From positions 22,868,501 through 22,932,500 of the forward strand of contig NC_088787.1 of NCBI RefSeq assembly GCF_949628265.1: a stretch of 64,000 bases of DNA, in the 5' to 3' direction. The DNA is from Cloeon dipterum (Eukaryota > Arthropoda > Insecta > Ephemeroptera > Baetidae). The notes beneath the pieces are model-generated. The model saw only the letters and a program-made list of their open reading frames with translations. It did no database searches and was not told the origin of the DNA. The translations under genes were made by a program, and so were the position numbers. Positions 1 to 11,409 of the stretch are shown here, one piece after another; position 1 is the first letter of the stretch, and each line of letters opens with the position of its first letter.

Positions 1-709
1 GAGAAGAGAAACAATCAAAAGAAAATGTAAAATTCAAGAGATAGAGAGAGCTGTCGCTCTCCTCATTAACCGTTTTCCACTTCAAAGCATGCTCTCGTGC
101 GGCGTCTCGCGAGTGAGCGAGCAGCGGCAGCGGCGGCAGCAGCACCGAGCAAGCAGGGGCTGTTTATGCAACACTCTTGACCCAGAAGACATACTGGTTG
201 CCTACCTCTCCCGCCATAAATTCTAGCCATGAACTCCCCAATTAAGTCAAGAGGCTTCGCTGCCGCCGCTGGTGCCGCCTGCCGCTGTTTTAATGACCCC
301 AGATTATATAATTGCCGCGCACTCGCTCTGCTCCGGCTCGTTTAATAAACAGACTGCTTGTGTGTTTATTATTTCGGAATTCATTTCAATACATCAGCGA
401 GTGAGTGAGCGAGCGAGCGAGAGAGAGAACGAGTGAAATAAAAGAGTGAGTGAGTGGATTTGCAGCGGCAATGCGGCTGCTCCGACCGAAATAATAATAA
501 CGCTCGCTGGGAGCAGGCGTACATTTCAAAGCAGCTTTTCCTTTATGCGCGCGTTTTTACATCACAGCAATTTTCTTTTACAGAGGAGTTGTTGAAGCGT
601 GTTTTCGAGTGAGAGAGCGAACGAGCGAGCGGCGGCGGCAGCGAATCTTTATGATGGCGAGGGAAAAGCTGGGAAAAATGCGCAAAGATGTAATGAAGAG
701 AGATGGAAA

Positions 710-711
<2 letters not shown>

Positions 712-780
<69 letters not shown>

Positions 781-800
781 TGGGTCTCTCTCTCTCTCTC
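712..800. repeat. (GA)n tract followed by inverted (TC)n tract
   Basis: About 33 uninterrupted GA units (712-778) are followed, after a short spacer, by eight TC units (785-800), so a transcript could fold GA against UC. It is a microsatellite. Long GA runs in arthropods can also bind GAGA factor, but nothing here proves function. Confidence 0.95.
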
Positions 801-1440
801 TTTCCGCTCGAGTACCCAGCTTTGAGAAATGTTTTTTAAGAGAGTGGGAAGAAAGGTCGAAAGCTACCAAGAGAGAATTGAAGATGAGCGATTATTGATT
901 TCTGTATGCAAATACGAAAAACTCGAGATGCCTCTCTCCGCCCCATCATTCTTTGCTTCGTGGAAAGTTTGCTGGAATTTTTTTAATATCTCTCATGGGC
1001 TTGAAAATTACTCTCAAGCAGAGTGATGTGAAGGACTGCGATGGCAAACGAACACATAGAATCTGTTAATTCTTGAATAAGGAAAACATGTGGAGTTTTT
1101 AGTGCAAATCCAAATTTAAACGTATAGATTCAAAAGGATAAAAATACTTTTTGCTTATTTGAATTAAACATTGAACATACCAAAATAAACAACAAATGTT
1201 AACTGGGAAACTTTCTCTCTAATTCGACCAAAAAAATGTTCGTCGGGAAAATGATTTAATAAAACGCAAAGAAGATGTTACAAGTTACCCTGCGTATTTT
1301 GTACGACCCTCTTCACAAGTTCATCGGCACTCGGGCTTCCTCGCTGTCAGACACTACAGAGCGAAATTTGAGCAGGGCAAAGTTTGCGCTGCTGGCTCGG
1401 TTAAAAATATTTTATCAATATTTTCAAAGAAGTTTTGCAC

Positions 1441-1470
1441 GCGGCGGCGGTGGCGGCGGCGGCGGCGGAT
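1441..1470. repeat. (GGC)n-type trinucleotide tract
   Basis: The plus strand reads an almost pure series of GGC/GGT triplets that would encode polyglycine. No surrounding gene supports translation. Confidence 0.85.
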
Positions 1471-1678
1471 AAAAAGCTGCGTTGTTTGAGCCCTTTATTC
1501 TGCTGCTGCTGCTGTGTATGCGGTGGTTTCGGTTCTTTTTTGTGGCGGCGCCGCCTCTCTTCGGCAGCTTTATTATTCAGGGTGGGATACCGAATTCCCT
1601 AAACATTCCACAAAGTGCCCATTTTTATTCAGCATCTGCGCCTCGCACGAGCCCTGCCGCGTGCTTTGCACACAACTG

Positions 1679-1682
<4 letters not shown>

Positions 1683-1742
<60 letters not shown>
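1683..1742. repeat. (CT)n microsatellite
   Basis: About 30 uninterrupted CT units, continuing into degenerate CT/CG pyrimidine repeats to about 1795. This is the complement of the GA tracts elsewhere in the first 3 kb. Confidence 0.95.
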
Positions 1743-1751
<9 letters not shown>

Positions 1752-2018
1752 GCTCTCTGCATGGTTCTGTGCCGCTCGCTCGCTCGCGCGCGCTCGGCGT
1801 TATTATTAATTTATGGAGTGCATATTTTATTAAGTCATAATGCTTAAAAAGTTGTCGTGTTTGCTGCCACGCCGACGCCGCTGCGCCGCTGCCGCTGAGT
1901 GCTCAACTCTTTTCCTAAATAAAAAAGGAGGGAGCAGGGCCTGGAAGCGAGAGAGCGAGCGCACCCAACAACAGGAAAACGTGAGATGTTTGTTGAAAAG
2001 TTGCCAGTGAGTGAGTGC

Positions 2019-2042
2019 GAGAGAGAGAGAGAGAGAGAGAGA
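2019..2042. repeat. (GA)n microsatellite
   Basis: About 12 GA units directly preceded by GAGTGAGTG-type degenerate repeats. Confidence 0.9.
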
Positions 2043-2535
2043 GGCGCAGAGCAGAGGGAGGAGGAAAAGAGCTGGCAGTAAGGGTTGTTTTAGGATTTGG
2101 AACGACCTTGGCGCGGTCCCTCGTTGACGACTTTTACCATATTAATGACATAGAGTATTGTGTGACGCGCCTAATTGCTCATTAGCAACGTGTTAAAATG
2201 GGACATAAAAATAAAAAATAAATCGACTGGCATTATACGGCAGTCATTTTGGAGGGTTTATTTTTAGCAAATTCCTCTTTTGGCTTTTTCCCGATTTCAG
2301 CGAATTTTATCAACTAATATGTGCTAACCATATAGCCTGGCATTTCAACTGTGGGAATGCTCATGCGGCTTATTGTTTGGCGATGTAAATTCTCACCATT
2401 AAAAGCTTTTTCTATTCAAACGATAAACTACAATACATATTAATTGGAAATTCATTTTTATCAATAATTTTAAATATAAAATTCTTTCAACACATTCGTT
2501 GCATTTTTCAGATAAATATTAAAAAAATCATTCCG

Positions 2536-2557
2536 TCGTTGTTGTTGTTGTTGTTGT
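2536..2557. repeat. (GTT)n microsatellite
   Basis: Seven tandem GTT/TTG units in AT-rich DNA. Confidence 0.9.
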
Positions 2558-2885
2558 GACGTCGTATAGAAGGGAATTTGTTTTTGGCTGTTTGAAGACA
2601 CATTTTAATATTGGAATTTAATAAGTGCAAAAGTTTCAAGGCATAAAAAAGGAATTCCCTGCTGCCAATTCGTTTGGCGTAAGTGAATTTGACGCACAAA
2701 TCTCAGGCTGGTTGCGAGTCGACAGGCAGCGCGGAGTTACAGTCGGAAAGGCAGACACAGCTCGAAAAGAATCGGCCTTAAATGCGATTTGGCATACAAA
2801 AGGCTCCATTTGCGTGCTTTCGCCGTTCGATACGGTGGTTGAGGTTTTTTATTCGTCTGTCGTCGGTAGAGCCGGCTCGCCCGAT

Positions 2886-2887
<2 letters not shown>

Positions 2888-2921
<34 letters not shown>
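2888..2921. repeat. (GA)n microsatellite
   Basis: Seventeen uninterrupted GA units inside a GC-rich patch. Confidence 0.95.
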
Positions 2922-2926
<5 letters not shown>

Positions 2927-5900
2927 AAAAGTGGAGCTGGTGCTCCGTGTGCGAAAAGCCGGGGCGTATTATATGCACTATGAGTCACGTCGGCCGGGAG
3001 TCGAGTCGAGGCCGGCGCGACCGAGAAGGTCTCGGTTGTTTGTATGTGCACGAGCGGTTGGTACACGGCTGCCGACGTGAGGGGAATTCGCGCGCAGTGT
3101 TAAAATCTTTATTTTGCAAAGAGCACTGAATCCATTAAACCACTAATCAGCATGGGCGGCGGAACACGCTAAATGAGCAGCGCATTCAGAGCTGTTGCCG
3201 TTTTTGTCGCGCGCGTTCTGCTCCCCGCCTTCCGCGCGCGTATACCCTTCCTTGTGCTTTTGCCTCCCTCTCGCGTACAGGCGCTTGGCGTGGTCTGCCT
3301 GAATTATTCATTTGTTTGCCATTCAAATATTGTCTTGGCACCGCTCCCATGCACACTCTGTGACTTATTTATTGTTTTATTTGCCTAATATGCTCCCGGC
3401 GAAAAATGGCTCTGCGCAGATTTTCGCAACGCGCGCTTGATTTATTTCTCTGCTGTGTGTGTGCTGAAAGAGCCCGAGAGGGAGCAGGGCAGCCAGCAGG
3501 ACTCTCTTGAAATATTAAATAAGTGTACACATAGTGCGGTGGTGCTCTTCGCGGAATGAATGGATTCTAACCGCCTCTAGCTGCACAACATTTGTAACAA
3601 CTGTTTTTTGGAACTATATAATTTAATTTGTGTTTGGTGAAGCCCTGGATTTTAAAGTAGAATAAAGTTATACACAATTTTAACAGGAAAACAGGAGCTC
3701 GCGGGTATTACAATTTTTTTGGTAGAATAACATATTAATTGTATTAAATTTAGTCTATAGATATTTCATTTCAGTATAATTTTCTCAAAATGAGTAAAAT
3801 GAATTTAATAGCTATGCAAGTGAGTCAAGATAGAAGATTTTGCTAAGGTTCTTGATTAAATAAAAATAGAAATACAAATAAAAATTACTCTTTACTCTTA
3901 AAATTGTGTTGTTCATTTTGTCACTCGTCATTATTTCCTTACCCCATATAGCCATTAAAATTTTATCGAAAGATCAGTAAAATATGTGGAAGAACAGATT
4001 GATGCTTTTCTCCTTGGCCATATTTAGCATCGATGAGTTGCAGAACGCCTGATGAAAATTGTATTTATGATGTTCTCTTATAACTGGAGCAAATTGTGAA
4101 GGAAACTAAATTTATAATTTAAAATAATAACTCAAATTAGTAACTGTAATGTTACATGTCACGCACGAAAAAAGTAAATTTTATTTTGTTCCGCCTTTAA
4201 TAAATAATAGTTGAAAATTTTTTATATTATAGTAATCATTGCTAGGTTAGTTGAAAACAAAAAAATTATAAATTACAATCTTTTGCATTTAACAGTGGAA
4301 AACAATATATAATAAATATTGCACACAGTTTCCAATGTGTAGAAGTGCCACTGCATTATGTTGATTTTATTAAAGTTGTTATATCTTAGCACTTAATATT
4401 CTACCCAATTTGTAGTTAAATCTGAAGAAGTATTGAAAAATGTAATTAAATACGTATAATTAATAAATTAATTAATTCCTGGCCTGAAGATAAACCATCT
4501 AAAGGCAGGGCTACGTTAATTACGGCGAGAATTCCGTGGCAAAACTTGGTAAAAGATAAAGCACGCGCGCGGCCAATGTGTGGATGGAGCGAGACCCTTG
4601 GTCGTGCGCATATTATTAATTAGCCCCTTTAAATCCATCTCGCGGGCGGCTTGTACTTAGTAACCCCAATAATAGTTTTGCGCGGCAGCCGAGCCGAGAG
4701 CATGCAGAAAGCGGCAGGGGCGATTTGAATATTTAATTGAGCGGCGGCGGCGGCAGCACGCTGACGGCTGGGCGGGCGAATCAAAACACATGCAGATGAG
4801 AGTTTAGAGTTTAACCACCAAGTGAAGAGAAAAACAGCACCTGCTGTTAAACCGCCAGGCCTGACCACCAAGCCAAGAATAACTGGAGCCAGTCGGGGCT
4901 GAATTCGTGCGGCTTATACTCGCGCTCACATACACACACAAGGATACATAAGCATAAAAGGTAGCGTTGCGGGCTCGGGTCAAAACACCAGCGCAATTTC
5001 ATTCTGCGCTTAATTTATTTATACGCAAACTGTGGCCCTCATCCTCGCTCCCACTTTACAAAACTTGCTGCTGCTGTCGTGCATGCAAAGAATATTATCT
5101 GCTTTTACACAAACATGCACCGCAGCGGGATGACCAGCGGCTCCCACGGAATTTCGCCGCAGCCTCCCAAACTGGTTGGGGGAGATTTTTTGCACCTTTT
5201 GAGCGCCTTTTTACGCTCGGTTATCTCCAGAGTTGGCACATGTGATGCACGAGGGGTGTTTATTGTTTCACGCTCGCGTCTCGGCAGCAAGACATCTGGC
5301 CACCTTGTGCGCGGCGCCAAACACAAAGAACGCACAGCCAGCAGACGGCATTGCATATGCACGCGCGATGAAATTTTCAGCCACTTTGCGCGGTTAAATT
5401 GAGCTTGCAAAATATTTAAAGGCGGCACTTAATGTGTGGGACACTGCAATAATCTAGTCTTTCTGCGCCACTCGCTTTTGTATCTGCCAGTGAGTGAATG
5501 TGTTTTGGATTTCCACCAAGTTGTGCCGCGCAGCGTGTGGATAATATCATGCGCGCGCGGATGATAGCATTAATGGTGCAGTCCCGTATCGGCTTGGGGC
5601 TTTTCATTATAATTAGGTGCGGGCTGCACGCAGCCATGCTGAAAACTGGTTTCGGATGTCGCTCTTATGTTCTAACACAGTTTGATAACACGAGACTAAA
5701 ATGGTTGGAATTCATGATATACTAACACAAAAATTGAGAAAAAATTCAATTGCATAATGTCACTTGACCAGTCAGTAAAACTAAAATATTTTTTCCCACA
5801 ATTTTTTTTATTATTTTTCAAGATTTTTTTTGTATTTACTGAGAGTGATGAATTCAAAATTATGTATTTGTTTTCATGGTAGAATTAATTTTCTTGTTAA

Positions 5901-6488
5901 ATATTATAGTGACTCCCTTACTGTGTTCGTTTCTAAATTTATATAAAAAAAATCGATGTATTTTTGCTGAGTATTTAATTAAATTGTGTCAGTCATGAAG
6001 CACTTTTTGGGTAGTATTAGTGTTATTAGTGTTATTATAGTAAATATTGGTAAAAAATAAAATAAAGAATACAAAATGATAAGAAGAAGTTGTGCCGCAG
6101 AGGAAGGTGAGTGGTGGTTTCGTCACCTTTTTTAGCGTGCTTAAGCAATGAATATAGTCGTTTGTTTTCAACGAACTTCTGCACTCAGAATCCTCTGCGG
6201 TTAGTTTGTGGTAAAATGGATTTTGCTTTGCAGTTAAGGTACTGCTGATCTGCTGCTGATGACACCTGAGGAATCGAAACAGCTTCTGTCCAGGTCGAGA
6301 ACATGCGAGAAATTGTCTCTGCTCAATTTCTATTTTAAAGCCACTTTTCCTGATCAAGAACTACAAATCAAAAATTTTCTGCTGTTCTCGGATAAACAAA
6401 ATTTATATTATTTCTAATGGTAAATATTCCACACACTTTGATAAATGATGCTCTTTCAGAAACAAAAATTTGCATGCCATTATTTGCT

Positions 6489-6650
6489 CTTTGGAGCAAG
6501 TCTCAACTGCCTCATGAATAGGACGTACTTTTGATGACGACTAAACTGTTCGAGAATTCAAACGACGAAATTGATACAACAAGGATGAAGCCTAGTTTTA
6601 TTTTTTCGCAACACGAAAACAACCTTGAGGGTTCACCTATTTCAAAATTT
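6489..6650 (-). repeat. Diverged copy of a dispersed repeat (family A)
   Basis: The reverse complement of this stretch aligns along its length with 9141-9305. Shared blocks include the CAACTGCCTCATGAATAGG-type segment, the inverted 'clamp' around GTCGAGAATT, and the GGATGAAGCC end. It is more diverged than the 9 kb copy, with scattered substitutions and small indels. No coding capacity is seen, so it is a non-autonomous mobile element or a fragment of one. Confidence 0.8.
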
Positions 6651-8695
6651 AAATATCAGATTTGTAAGGGAAATTAGGTTGTTTTGGATGTACCAAAGTC
6701 AGTAAGACCAACTACGCCTCACACAAAAAGAAATCTTCCTACTTTAGCCCTTATGAGTTCAAATCTATAGCACTATGAAGCCACCATCACCACTTATTTG
6801 AATATAAATCCATTTAAACTTTAGTTGTATAGATATTTCCTGCTTCTTGGATGCTGCCAGTTTACTCGAACTTCCAGCCATGATAAAAATTATTTTTAAA
6901 TTAATAATAAATTATTTAATTATTATTTGCAGAAATTTTCATTTCATTGATACGTTGCAATAAAGAACTAATTTTTACTCATTATAATTTGGGTTTAATT
7001 TGATCTTAAATTAAATGAAAATATTTTTGGTTATCTTGTTCACGTCTACAGCGTTTTAAATTAAAAGTAAAAGCCCATTTCCCAATTAGATTTTGCGGGA
7101 GCGGAAACTTTTGGCGTCCCTTTGAAGCGGTGCACACTACTGTAGGTTGAGGCAAAAACTTGGCGGAAAGCAACTTTTCAGCACAGGGGCCTCGGCGGCC
7201 GCCTTTCGCAATCTTATCCGAAATCCTCACGATTCGCTGCGTTTGCGTTGTGTTCTCAGCCACGAGCAGCGTCTCTCTCGCTCGCTCGTTTCCTCCGCCG
7301 TCCTCGTTGAAAATTATTATCACACTCGAGTTGATTCGGGTTGCTCGGTTTGCGGTGTATATATCATGCACTCTAGGACGGACGGGAGTGCGGTTTTTGA
7401 TAGATAAATAAAGAAGAAACAAGAGCGCTCTGCTTGCTCAGTCTTTGACTAACATTAAAGTAAAAAAGGCTAAGAAGATTACACAAATGGTGGTTTATGC
7501 CTTGTAATGAAAGCACTTCGCAAATCCTCTTATAAAAATACCGCGGCCCGCCATTCTGCCAGCTGCCGGCACACGAGGGAGATATGTGCATGCACGTTAA
7601 ACGCGCCCGTTTAAAATTTGAACCCTGTAAAATGTGCCACCTGAATTAAAATAAAAGCAGGCAAATGAATAATTCAAAGCTGGCTGTGTAATTCAGAGTT
7701 AGTGTTTTTTTTTCGAAAATGGGCTTGATTTTTAAACATTTTTTTTTATTCAAAACCGGATTTCGCTTCACTATCAAATTAATGATTGAAATTCGCTTTA
7801 ATTTAATTAATAATATCTTTGACCTCAGAATCAGCATTACTTTACCTGCAAAAACAAAATCCATGCTGCAGAATAAACTGCTGCAAATTATGAATCACTG
7901 GACGTTGAAAATGATAGCAGGCATACTAAATGCGTAATTCAACTAAAAAATTATAGCTAAGTAAAAGTGACGGAATTTTCTTCTCGCCCTCCCATTTCTA
8001 TTGCAATTGCATCATTTTCCCGATTACTGCCCACATACAAAAAGACCTAAAAGTATATGAACTTGTACATAAATAAAGAAAAATGGATCAAAAGGTTAGC
8101 CGTTGGAAAAATGTTCAAACAACTGACACAAATTTAGGCCAAATTTTCCGTAAAAAGATAGGAATCTGGAGTGAGAAAAAACACTATTTACCGCCCCAAA
8201 AGCTATCTGACCACGCGGCGATAAAGCAGGTGGAAAAAGGGGAACCGTGTTAAACTTCCACCGTGCGGGGCCGCTGTTCTATTTCAGATTAATTACCCGC
8301 TTGCTCGCTCGCTCGCGGGAAGATAGAATCTGGCGTTTCGTGCGTCGTTGGAGGCTAATGGCGGGTGCTGGCGACAGAATTAATTAAAAGTAGCTGCAAT
8401 AACAAGAAAAGCCGGGCTGGCGGCCGGCGTGCGCGCATTCCGCTGCAATAATAATGGCTTTGTGGAGCGCCTGCACACAGATTGCCGGGCAACGTGCTCG
8501 ACTTGCACGCTGCGCAGGTTGCATAACTCGCAATCAGCAGGCGGCCGCTCCTTTGTGCAGCACTCAACTATTTGATGAGCTCTAATGAAAAAGAGATTAT
8601 TATACTGCACAGCGTATTTTAATGCACCAGAGCGTATTCCGCGAATAGGGACGTGCACGGGTGTTTATCGCCATACATTCTTCTCCGCGCCAACT

Positions 8696-10505
8696 TTATT
8701 GCCGCCGCTCAAGATGCACTTCCAAAGCTCTGTTGGCGTTCAGGCACTGCGAGTTGAGCATTTTGATCTTGTCCTCCAGCTTCGCCAGGCATAGTTCCAG
8801 GAAGTACTTTTTCTTTTTGGATGAAAGGGTGTCGGTGATGACCGGCAGCAAGAGGAATTCTTTGTTTTTCTCGTCCCACTCTTCTTTCGCAGCCTACATT
8901 CGGGGAAACAACATTTGTTAAAGGGATTGTTCTATCTCTGTCTTAACCACTTTGATTTAATTTTAATATTAAACATAATATCTAATAAAGCTTATTGTGG
9001 ATCAGTGAGGAAAAGATTTAATTAAATTACAAGAAATTTTGAATTTCTTAATTTGTCGATGGTTTTCTATCGAGTCAACAAGACTAGTCATAAAGCTTTG
9101 TTAATATACGAAATTAAAAACAAAATATTTAACTACCAATAAAACTTTGAAATAGGCGACCACTAGAGGTTATTTTCATGTTGAGAAAAAATGAAACCAG
9201 GCTTCGTCCTCGTTGTTTTTCAAATTCGTCGTTTTAATTCTCGACCAGTTTCGACGTCATCAAGTACGTCCTATTCATGAGGCAGTTGAGGCTTACTCTA
9301 TAAAGACCAAATGTGTACTTGATGACGTTGAAACTGGTCGAGAATTAAAACGAAGAATTTGAAAAACAACGCGGATGAAGCCTGGTTCCATTTTCTCTAT
9401 ACCAATTGAACTGTTGCATTAGTTTATTGTTCAATTTTAAACTCAGCTCCTTTTTTGTTTAAAGACCAATTTCGATGTTAAATATGTAATGCTATATTTT
9501 TAATAAAACACTCGTTGTGGCTTGAATTTAACTACGTTAGAGAGGATATTAGAAGCTACCACCACGAGGATGAAGTCTTAATTTAATTTAATAATAGAGT
9601 TCATTTTTTGTAATTGATTTTAAGCAATTGACCTCTTTAAATATGAATTCTACTGTCCCTTTTCAAGCATTGAATTATTAATGTAAAATAAATTAAAAAC
9701 TTAGTCAATAGGATACCAGTAACTGTTCTTGCACTTCATTTTTGTGGTCCAAGAGATGTTGCGTATTTTGCGTCTCTTCAAGCTCCTTCATCCTCTGCGC
9801 AAATTCAGATTTTTCGCGCTGTATTTCTTTGAATTTGACCACGCTCGCGGGCAATTTGCCGTATTTCTATTACGGAAGAAGTAAAAGCAGACAGATCAAA
9901 AAACACCAATTTTGGGCGTCTCACTGGCTTTCCCATGTACTTTGGTCTGAGCACCGAATTTTCAAGAGCGACAACCTCGCCTCTGGCGCCGATGACGATC
10001 CGCTCATGCAGCACCGGAGGAATCAAACTCGAAGCGTAATTCACGTTCTCGGAGCTAAAGTCCCTTGGGCATCTGTCAGGATCGCGGAAAAAGCGGTCTG
10101 GTACGGGCGGCTTTCTTTCCCCGCCAGCCGCATCGCATGCTCTGGTTCGCTCACTCTCGTCTTTGGTACAAAAATTATTTATCACATATCTGTATATTTG
10201 TTTCCAAGTAAAATAATCCAGACCTAATTCAACCAGCTTTGGACGCTGACCCTGCTCCTGCTTTCTCATAAAGCTTTGAGGACTAGGAGGATCAATTTCT
10301 GGCATTCCCATGGTTTTGTGCTCCGACTGCAGATTCTTTATGTTCTTTTGGTACCGCTCTACTCGTTCTTTGTTGATGAACAGTCTTTGGGGAGCAATGT
10401 CGTGAATTTGACGGCCAAGCTGATTTATGAAACAGGATACCTGACAGGACTTTGGGCCCGAGGGGAGGGCGCTGCAAAATCGTAAATGTTCTCGTTGCTC
10501 AACAT
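8696..10505 (-). CDS. ENKUR: Enkurin (ciliary/sperm axonemal protein)
   Basis: Exons (minus strand): 10505-10441, 10384-10224, 10160-9907, 9866-9717, 8893-8696, giving 275 codons plus TAA; vertebrate enkurin has about 256. The N-terminus has the family's short (N)IY motif and the HKTMG...PPSPQSF block that matches KTMG...VPSPKDF in mammals, then a proline-rich KPPVP segment. The conserved C-terminal enkurin domain (about residues 155-260) has PKYMGK, KYGKLPAS, a charged helix, and KEEWDEKNKEF then LPVITDTLSSKKKK. The family binds TRPC channels and calmodulin in sperm and lines ciliary doublets as a microtubule inner protein. Two mini-introns (56 nt at 10385-10440, 63 nt at 10161-10223) are inferred; the second is stop-free and in frame, so a 296-residue form is possible. 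The start ATG at 10505 has an in-frame TGA upstream. A non-coding 5' exon spliced at 10536/10537 cannot be excluded. Confidence 0.9.
9141..9400. mobile_element. Foldback copy of dispersed repeat family A in the last ENKUR intron
   Basis: Positions 9185-9267 and 9314-9400 are long inverted repeats of about 83 bp with few mismatches, separated by about 46 bp. The left half extends outward to 9141 with sequence shared by the copies at 6489-6650 and 36601-36675. No protein is encoded. It reads as a non-autonomous foldback element, or two copies inserted head to head, inside intron 8894-9716. Confidence 0.8.
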
Positions 10506-11362
10506 ATTGATGAGTGTCAAAATTTTGTTTTGGTTCCTAAATCAAATTTAAATGCGTTTTTCAGTAAAAGGATTAAAAAATGTAAACAGCCAAGCTTCTA
10601 AAAGTGGATGAGACAATAATCTGCAAATGAAGGCATTGTTGCAGGTACTTTTTGTATAGCACAATAATTATAAGAATTATAATGTACTAGGCAAAAGGTG
10701 TTGCGGAAATAAAAATGCTGTTCATAAAATAATACATATTCCATTTAATTTAATGTCTGATATATTTGCAACAATGAAAAAGTTTAGATATGAAAAAATG
10801 TGTAGCAAATTTGATCAGCTTTAAGAATTTTAACAATTTGTATAGCGTATGTTGTGGGGGTCCAAATATTTAAATAAAACCACTCCAACCTTTTCTATAT
10901 CTGGCGTCGTATATTATGGCAATTGAACTGGAAACAGAGGAATTCACAATAAATATTTCACATTCCAAAGTCAGAGCAAGAAAAGGAATTCGAAACAATT
11001 TACAAGGATCATGATCAATATTTGAATACGCCAAATAATTTACTAATAATCAATAATCAATTCGTCAATTAAAATCAAAACAACAATTATTTAATACCGC
11101 AAGAAAATATCTCACCCCTATTCACAGGGTCAGTCACTTCACGATAAGCCAGTAATCACCCTTCGAGACAATAAGCGCAGTGCATGGGGTTTTACTGCAA
11201 TTTATAATCAGTGTTACAATCAATCAAAAAGGTTTCTCTTTTTTTATCAAAAATACAAGCACACTAAAAGTTACCTTAATGACGAGCACTATTCGCTAAA
11301 CCACCACACACGCCCTGCACGCTCGATTTCCGAAGGTTAAATGCCACCACACGCACTGCTGC

Positions 11363-11409
11363 CGGCACAGGTACCGCATGCGCATTGCGCTCGTTTGGTA
11401 CCTGTGCCG
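11363..11409. repeat. Perfect 13-bp inverted repeat (hairpin)
   Basis: CGGCACAGGTACC at 11363-11375 is exactly complementary to GGTACCTGTGCCG at 11397-11409, with a 21-nt spacer. It sits in the GC-rich island upstream of ENKUR and could be a protein-binding palindrome or an RNA hairpin. Confidence 0.85.

Larger units (their letters stand above)
1..8695. other. Gene-poor region with GC-rich islands and microsatellites
   Basis: I find no exon chain, tRNA or recognisable protein here. AT-rich DNA alternates with GC-rich, CpG-containing patches (about 100-600, 1430-1900, 2870-3500, 4560-5700, 7060-7420, 8200-8700) that carry (GA)n/(CT)n, (GGC)n and (TTG)n tracts. Open frames that cross these tracts encode low-complexity RE, SL or G runs and are explained by the repeats. 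The pattern resembles the regulatory flank of a developmental gene lying to the left, but that is inference. A dispersed-repeat copy lies at 6489-6650. Confidence 0.6.

Noticed and set aside
599-898. Open frames rich in RE, SL or R/E runs
   Set aside because: They are translations of the (GA)n tract, open on both strands for that reason.
1482-1847. Open frame with a long Ser-Leu repeat
   Set aside because: Produced by the (CT)n microsatellite; no homologue or splice partner.
2625-3080. 151-codon open frame on the plus strand
   Set aside because: It crosses a GA microsatellite and an oppositely oriented frame covers the same region; no recognisable protein.
9742-10227. 161-codon plus-strand frame
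   Set aside because: Antisense shadow of ENKUR exons, whose minus-strand frame has clear homology.
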